Positions 24,101 to 27,467 of a DNA stretch of 27,467 nucleotides are shown here, in pieces. Within the stretch, counting starts at the first letter, position 1, and each line of letters starts with the position of its first letter. A model generated the notes under the pieces. The model was not told where the DNA came from, did no database searches, and saw nothing but the letters and a program-made list of their open reading frames with translations. This DNA comes from CADDYX01 sp045809945 (GTDB taxonomy: Bacteria > Verrucomicrobiota > Verrucomicrobiia > Chthoniobacterales > UBA10450), in NCBI GenBank assembly GCA_045809945.1, contig JBJMWW010000193.1, positions 1 through 27,467 of the forward strand, read 5' to 3'. A program made the position numbers and the translations under genes.

Positions 24101-27100
24101 GTGATCGTGAACGTGGCGCTGTTCGTTCCTCCAAAGCCGTCGCTTACCGTGTAGGTGATCGTAACCGGCGTTCCCAGCGGGACTACACTCGGATCGAAAA
24201 CATAGCTGCCGTTGCTCTGGCTTACTCCGGTGCCGGAGAAAATTCCACCGTTCGGCGCCGCACCGGTAAGTGTCGCCAGGTCCACCGGTCCGTCGCCGCT
24301 TGTTTCGTTGTAGGAAGAGCCATTCGCGAAAGTCGGTATACCTATCAACTCATAGGCGCCGATGTCCACTGTAGCAGCGCTTGAGCTGGCGAGGGCTTTC
24401 TCTATCCGGCTGAACCCGCGCTGGTCGGTGGTGAGCGCGTTGCCATTTGGATCGACAGCCAGCGCATTACTCCCCGCATCGATTGCCGGACTGCCGGGTT
24501 GCAGCGCATGAGTCTGGGTCGGACCGCCGTTGTCTTGCAGCGGGCCGAGGCCGGGGGTCGCCACGCCGACCTGGTTATTATTAACGCCATCGGTTAAGCC
24601 TCCGTTGCCGCCTGTCCCAATCAGATTGTAGGAACTGGTGGGGTCGACTGTGCCGTTGATGTCGTTGGCCGTGTCTGTGCCCGAGCCTAGATAGTTGCCT
24701 GCTACGATTGTGTTGCGCAGGACGGCCGTCCCGCCGAAGGGACGGTTGTCGGGGGGGGCGACGTTAACGGAGATGCCACCCGCGTCTAAGAAGTCGAAGG
24801 AGGAGTCGGCCATTACGTGGTTATTCGTGATTGTCACCGAGGTGAGAGTCGCGGTCGCGGTATCGGTTACGGTGATTCCGGCTCCTTCATACTTGCTGGA
24901 ATTCCCGCTGACGGTGCTGTTCGTCATGACAAGAGAGCCACGAGAAGCGACTATGCCCGGACTGAAATCGTTGTCGCCGTTTCCGTTTCCGCTGATTGTG
25001 CTGTCCGTGATGATGATCGCGTCATCGCCGTCGCCGTCGATTCCGCCGCCCTGGGGGTCGTTAGGATTGTAGATGGTGCCATTGCCAGTGATGGTGCTAT
25101 TCGTGACAGTGAGCGAGCCGTATTTTACGCCCGATCCACCTACGGCGTCCGTGTAGATTCCCCATCGACCATTACCGCTAATTCTGCTGTTCGTGATTAC
25201 GATCTGGGGCCCATTGTTGGTCAACGTCTGGATGCCGTCGTACGTATTACCGGTGACGATGCTATTTAAAAGGGTGAGCGCGCCCGACGAGGCTTGGATT
25301 CCGGAGTTAAACGTACCGCTGCCGCTAGCGATGGTGCAGTTTGTAAGAGTTAAATTGCCGGAGCTGATAATGACTGCCGAACTGAAACGATTGGCCGGGG
25401 CCCCTCCACTCGCAGTGAAAATCAGCCCGGAAACGTTAACCGTGTGGGTTACGTTGAGGACCGAGCCCGGGACCGAGCTCGTCGAGCTTAGATTCGGATC
25501 ATTGACCGTGATGCTCTTGCCTGAGTTGTTTAAGATATCGAGGTCGTCCGGGAAGATTTTGGGCAACGCGCCGTTGGTCATGATGGTTTGCGGCCCATCA
25601 CCGGGGATATCGAAAACAATGGTGTTTTCGCCCGGCGACCCGTTCGCTTCCTGAATCGCCGCTCGCAAGGTGCATTCCTTCGCACTGTTTCCGTTGCTGT
25701 CGGTGACGAAATTACCCGTGTCGCAGGTGTTGTCCGCGGTCGAACCGGAAGCCCCCGAATCGCCCGTCGAGTTGACGACGTAGGTAGGCGGACAGCCAGC
25801 GGAGTTGACCGTCGTCCCCGCAGGAGTGTCAGAGCAGGCGTCTACTTCATCCGGGACACCATCGCCATCGGCATCGGGCGTGGCCTGCACTTCATAAGCA
25901 CCGATGTCTGCGCCGTCGCCGCCGGCGGCATTCGTTTTGCGGGGAAGATCAACCAGCCGGGCGAAGCCTGATCCGCGCTGGTCATAGCTTGAATCGCTGA
26001 CGAAGTTCTTACCTTGGTCCAAAGCGGGGCAGCCCGGGAGCAACCCGAGGGTCTGGGTCGGGCCGCCGTGGTCGGCCAGGGGCCCCAAACGCACAGGCGC
26101 GCCGACCGCGAGCAACTGGTTATTGTTCACTCCATCAACCAGGCGCGTGTTAGTGGAGCCGGCTCCGATCAAGTTGAAGGAGCTTGCGGGATCTACTGGG
26201 CCATAGACGCTCCTTTCTACACCGTTCACTACGTTCCCGGCGATGATGGTGTTGCGTAAGAGCACGTACCCACCACCACTGGAGAAGAAGCCAGGCTTCT
26301 GAGCTAGTGTCGAATTACGGTTGACCTGGTTATAAGCGACGGTAACCGAGGTTAAGGTAACAGTTCCGTTGTTGTAAATGCCACTGCCAGCCCCATAAAA
26401 TACAGACAAATTCGAGAGAGGGTTAGTAGTATTACCGCTGATTGTGCTGTTGGTAACGCTTAGCGTGCCGTTATTGTAGATGCCGCCGCCGGCGCAGGAG
26501 TTGGAACTAGTGACGCTATTGCCACTGAGTGTGCTGGCCGTAACCGTTAGCGTGCCGTCATTGAAGATGCCGCCGCCATTACCTGTAGACGCATTGCCGC
26601 TCACCGTGCAGCTGCTCAGAGTCAGTGTGCCAGCGTTGTAGATGCCGCCGCCGCTGCCGCTGTTCCCGTTGGCAATCGTCAGGCCGCTAATGGTGGCGGT
26701 GATGCCGCTGTTAACGGTAAAGACGCGGCTCAGATGGTTCGCGCTGACCGTGAGCACGTTCGCGCCCGGCCCTTGCATGATCATGCTGCTGGCTACGGCC
26801 GGCAACGCACTGGTCAGGGTTATCGTGCCCGTCACCGAGAAGGTGATCGTCTCCGTGCCCGCATCGAGGTTCGCCGAATTGATGGCATCCCGCAGCGTGC
26901 AGAGAACCGCCGTGCAGAGACCGTCATCCGTGTCTGCCGTGGAGTTAACGACAAAGGAGCTTTGTGAATCGACTCCAATATAGGTGACGCTGTTATCGGT
27001 CGAAGTAGACGCGGTGTTACCATTGCCGGCAGCATCGTGTGCCTTGTCGGCCCCGATCGTGGCCGTGACCTGCCCATCCGCTTTCATGTCGCTAACGACG

Positions 27101-27467
27101 ACGTCGTAGGTGGTGCCCGAGCCTGTAACGCTAAGCTTAGCATCTGCGGCCGCCGGACCGCCAAGCGTCACATCGCTGTTGTCGAAGTCAGCTACCGATT
27201 CGGAAAAGGCGACTGTAAAGTGGATCGGGTCCGAAGTCGCCGGGTCGCTCTGGCCGCTCGCCTGATTGATCGTTACCGTGGGCGGGGTATTGTCCACGGT
27301 GAAAGGGGTCGCCTCGCCGGCGCCGGAAGCGGGGTTACCGGCCAGATCATACGCGGTTCCTGCGAAAGCGTCGATCGACAACGTCCCGTCACCGCTCAGA
27401 TTTGTGAACGTAACCGTCGCCGGGTTGGTCGCGCTAACCACACTGACGCTACCCGCCGCAGTCCCTG
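21151..27467 (-). CDS. Giant modular surface/extracellular beta-helix protein, C-terminal part
   Basis: The frame is open through the right edge, so the N-terminus and signal peptide are missing; at least 2104 residues are encoded. In protein order: an Ig-like domain (27467-26980). Unit 1: CSLREA-like TLRDAINSAN, a beta-helix of NSTISGN/GGGIYNNGT rungs and a choice-of-anchor-Q end (GGPTQT ... DQRGSGF ... DIGAYEVQ), 26960-25880. A calcium-binding DADGDGVPDEVDAC segment follows (25877-25790). Unit 2 has ECTLRAAIQEAN (25787-24345), then an Ig/cadherin-like domain (24345-24090). Unit 3 has TSLREAVAYA (24085-22780). Two Ig-like domains (22775-22205), a Pro-Thr linker (22202-21949) and two ALGPSL repeats (21945-21160) complete it. 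Such proteins are exported and usually adhesive or structural. No sortase, PEP-CTERM or type IX sorting signal is seen at the C-terminus (ending AAATRGK). Confidence 0.9.
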   Translation of the reverse strand, partial: GTAAGSVSVVSATNPATVTFTNLSGDGTLSIDAFAGTAYDLAGNPASGAGEATPFTVDNTPPTVTINQASGQSDPATSDPIHFTVAFSESVADFDNSDVTLGGPAAADAKLSVTGSGTTYDVVVSDMKADGQVTATIGADKAHDAAGNGNTASTSTDNSVTYIGVDSQSSFVVNSTADTDDGLCTAVLCTLRDAINSANLDAGTETITFSVTGTITLTSALPAVASSMIMQGPGANVLTVSANHLSRVFTVNSGITATISGLTIANGNSGSGGGIYNAGTLTLSSCTVSGNASTGNGGGIFNDGTLTVTASTLSGNSVTSSNSCAGGGIYNNGTLSVTNSTISGNTTNPLSNLSVFYGAGSGIYNNGTVTLTSVTVAYNQVNRNSTLAQKPGFFSSGGGYVLLRNTIIAGNVVNGVERSVYGPVDPASSFNLIGAGSTNTRLVDGVNNNQLLAVGAPVRLGPLADHGGPTQTLGLLPGCPALDQGKNFVSDSSYDQRGSGFARLVDLPRKTNAAGGDGADIGAYEVQATPDADGDGVPDEVDACSDTPAGTTVNSAGCPPTYVVNSTGDSGASGSTADNTCDTGNFVTDSNGNSAKECTLRAAIQEANGSPGENTIVFDIPGDGPQTIMTNGALPKIFPDDLDILNNSGKSITVNDPNLSSTSSVPGSVLNVTHTVNVSGLIFTASGGAPANRFSSAVIISSGNLTLTNCTIASGSGTFNSGIQASSGALTLLNSIVTGNTYDGIQTLTNNGPQIVITNSRISGNGRWGIYTDAVGGSGVKYGSLTVTNSTITGNGTIYNPNDPQGGGIDGDGDDAIIITDSTISGNGNGDNDFSPGIVASRGSLVMTNSTVSGNSSKYEGAGITVTDTATATLTSVTITNNHVMADSSFDFLDAGGISVNVAPPDNRPFGGTAVLRNTIVAGNYLGSGTDTANDINGTVDPTSSYNLIGTGGNGGLTDGVNNNQVGVATPGLGPLQDNGGPTQTHALQPGSPAIDAGSNALAVDPNGNALTTDQRGFSRIEKALASSSAATVDIGAYELIGIPTFANGSSYNETSGDGPVDLATLTGAAPNGGIFSGTGVSQSNGSYVFDPSVVPLGTPVTITYTVSDGFGGTNSATFTITVFEQPSLLVTTTSDVVSNTDGVTSLREAVAYAATLTGPQTIQFNIPTSDSGYSNGVYTITLAGTELAVSSDVTIQGPGVNVLTVSGNHASRVFNITGGTVNIASLTISNGHDADRGGGIEVSGGTLTLTESVVSSNTSDFVGGGICFASGGTLNINSSSVSGNTSRYTGGGILLGSSSALNVTNSTINGNRTLGFDIGDGAGIDNGSNGAITVTNSTITGNSADQGAGGGIASGGPLTITNSTISGNTSNYGGGGVNRSSSSQPANLRNSIVAGNSDPNSPDISGQVTSEGHNIIGSTSGTTVTPTTGDKFDADASPLNLGALANNGGPTQTMALQPGSVAIDAGSDDTTLNGAIGSSTTSVVVNDASAFPAGIDFVIQIDTEQMVVTAVSTNTLTVIRAANNTSAASHNDGAEVNPAFDQRGDGFLRKVFNAVDIGAFEVQAGTPDHLSFSVQPNDTNVGASITPAVEVEIVDVAGNLTNAAGNVSIAIGTNPSGGTLSGTTSVAAVNGTATFNDLSIDQIGSGYTLSASSDTLAGAVSTAFNVDQSPAFTDGPPPDTATVGVAYKFTYSASGSPAPSFHFTGGRLPFGITLASDGVLSGTPTNAGDFSGTISATSSAGRADQHFHIVVSEAPPPPPTPAPTATPTATPTATPKPTATPTATPTPGATATPTPGATATPTPGATATPTPTPTATPVPSPTPTATPSATPTPSPTPSQPQALNMSTRAFVAVGDDVAIGGFIITGNSQKKILIRALGPSLDIDGKLLDPMLELHGPDGFATMTNDDWQQASNANDIPADVQPKDPRESALLVTLDPGAYTAIVRGKSNTTGIALVEIYDADTDAPSQLGNLSTRALVETQDNMMIGGFIVGGGGGNSNVVVRALGPSLADHAVPNVLADPFLDIRNKDGTRLTSNDNWKDDPNAAQVSNNHLAPSKDLESALYLSVPPGEYTAIESGVNGESGVGLIEIYHLQAMAAATRGK
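21949..22202 (-). other. Pro-Thr-Ala linker region of the giant protein
   Basis: About 85 residues made almost only of Pro, Thr, Ala, Ser and Gly (TPTATPTATPKPT, GATATPTP repeats) join the Ig-like domains to the C-terminal repeats. It is probably an extended spacer that may be O-glycosylated. Read on the plus strand it gives an artefactual Gly/Val-rich frame. Confidence 0.85.
22031..22114. repeat. 24-bp tandem repeat inside the linker
   Basis: Units start GGCGTTGGCGTAGCTGTCGC at 22031, 22055 and 22079, followed by a partial unit from 22103. On the coding strand each encodes GATATPTP. Units 1 and 2 differ by one base and unit 3 is more diverged. The 24-nt period keeps the frame, so copy number may vary between strains. 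Confidence 0.85.
22849..23060 (-). other. Phage-tail-like beta module inserted in the third choice-of-anchor-Q domain
   Basis: Between AIDAGSDD and FDQRGDG the third unit carries about 65 extra residues (GAIGSSTTSVVVNDASAFPA, then IDTEQMVVTAVSTNTLTVIR and ASHNDGAEV). The pattern (small strand, FP turn, IxIDxE, VTxVxxxTLTVxR, AAxHxxGAxV) resembles a small module I recall from phage tail and virion proteins. The other two units have only short connectors at this point. Confidence 0.55.

Overview
This GC-rich, gene-dense 27.5 kb stretch is a bacterial chromosome segment. I infer Verrucomicrobiota, probably a soil Chthoniobacterales-like lineage. The evidence is the C-terminal repeats of the giant surface protein (IGGFII...ALGPSL...TNDDW type, which I recall as frequent there), a FadL-type porin implying an outer membrane, weak Shine-Dalgarno signals, and frequent GTG/TTG starts. 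That assignment comes from family recall, not from a search. I see no tRNA, rRNA, CRISPR array, insertion sequence or prophage.

Layout. 1-1200 (-): N-terminal 400 residues of a BadF/NagK-type amino-sugar kinase fused to a MurQ etherase (peptidoglycan recycling), running off the left edge. It is divergent from ligA (1255-3258, +), which is followed by a FadL/OmpP1-type porin (3313-4890, +). 4945-7910 (-) holds four overlapping genes: a YugP-like membrane zinc metallopeptidase, an ECF sigma factor, a small single-pass membrane protein (candidate anti-sigma) and an exported HtrA/PDZ protein that has lost all three catalytic residues. A GAAC-N16-CGTC sequence lies just upstream. 8082-9218 (-): M24 aminopeptidase. 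9364-12978 (-): a 1204-residue ABCG-type half transporter with TerB-like and FHA-like N-terminal regions. 13279-15315 (+): ftsH. 15450-16181 (+): an unrecognised exported protein built from two related halves. 16212-19996 (-): glgX, a HAD phosphatase overlapping it, a 'host attachment' family protein and a short HPF/RaiA factor. 20042-20857 (+): DUF3445 haem-dependent oxidative N-demethylase family. 21151-27467 (-): the C-terminal part (at least 2104 residues) of a modular surface protein with three CSLREA-like/beta-helix/choice-of-anchor-Q units, Ig-like domains, a Pro-Thr linker and two C-terminal ALGPSL repeats.

How it fits together. Most genes are housekeeping: DNA ligase, FtsH, glycogen debranching, ribosome hibernation, cell-wall recycling. 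The strongest candidate for a little-described system is the four-gene sigma-factor operon. It resembles the RpoE/RseA/DegS envelope-stress circuit in composition, but its HtrA member is a pseudoprotease and its only apparent active protease is the membrane metallopeptidase encoded first. The HPF/host-attachment pair and the kinase-etherase fusion are secondary points. Intergenic spaces carry dispersed inverted-repeat elements with related arms (about 8.0, 9.25 and 13.1 kb), plus a different repeat cluster at 20.96-21.13 kb.
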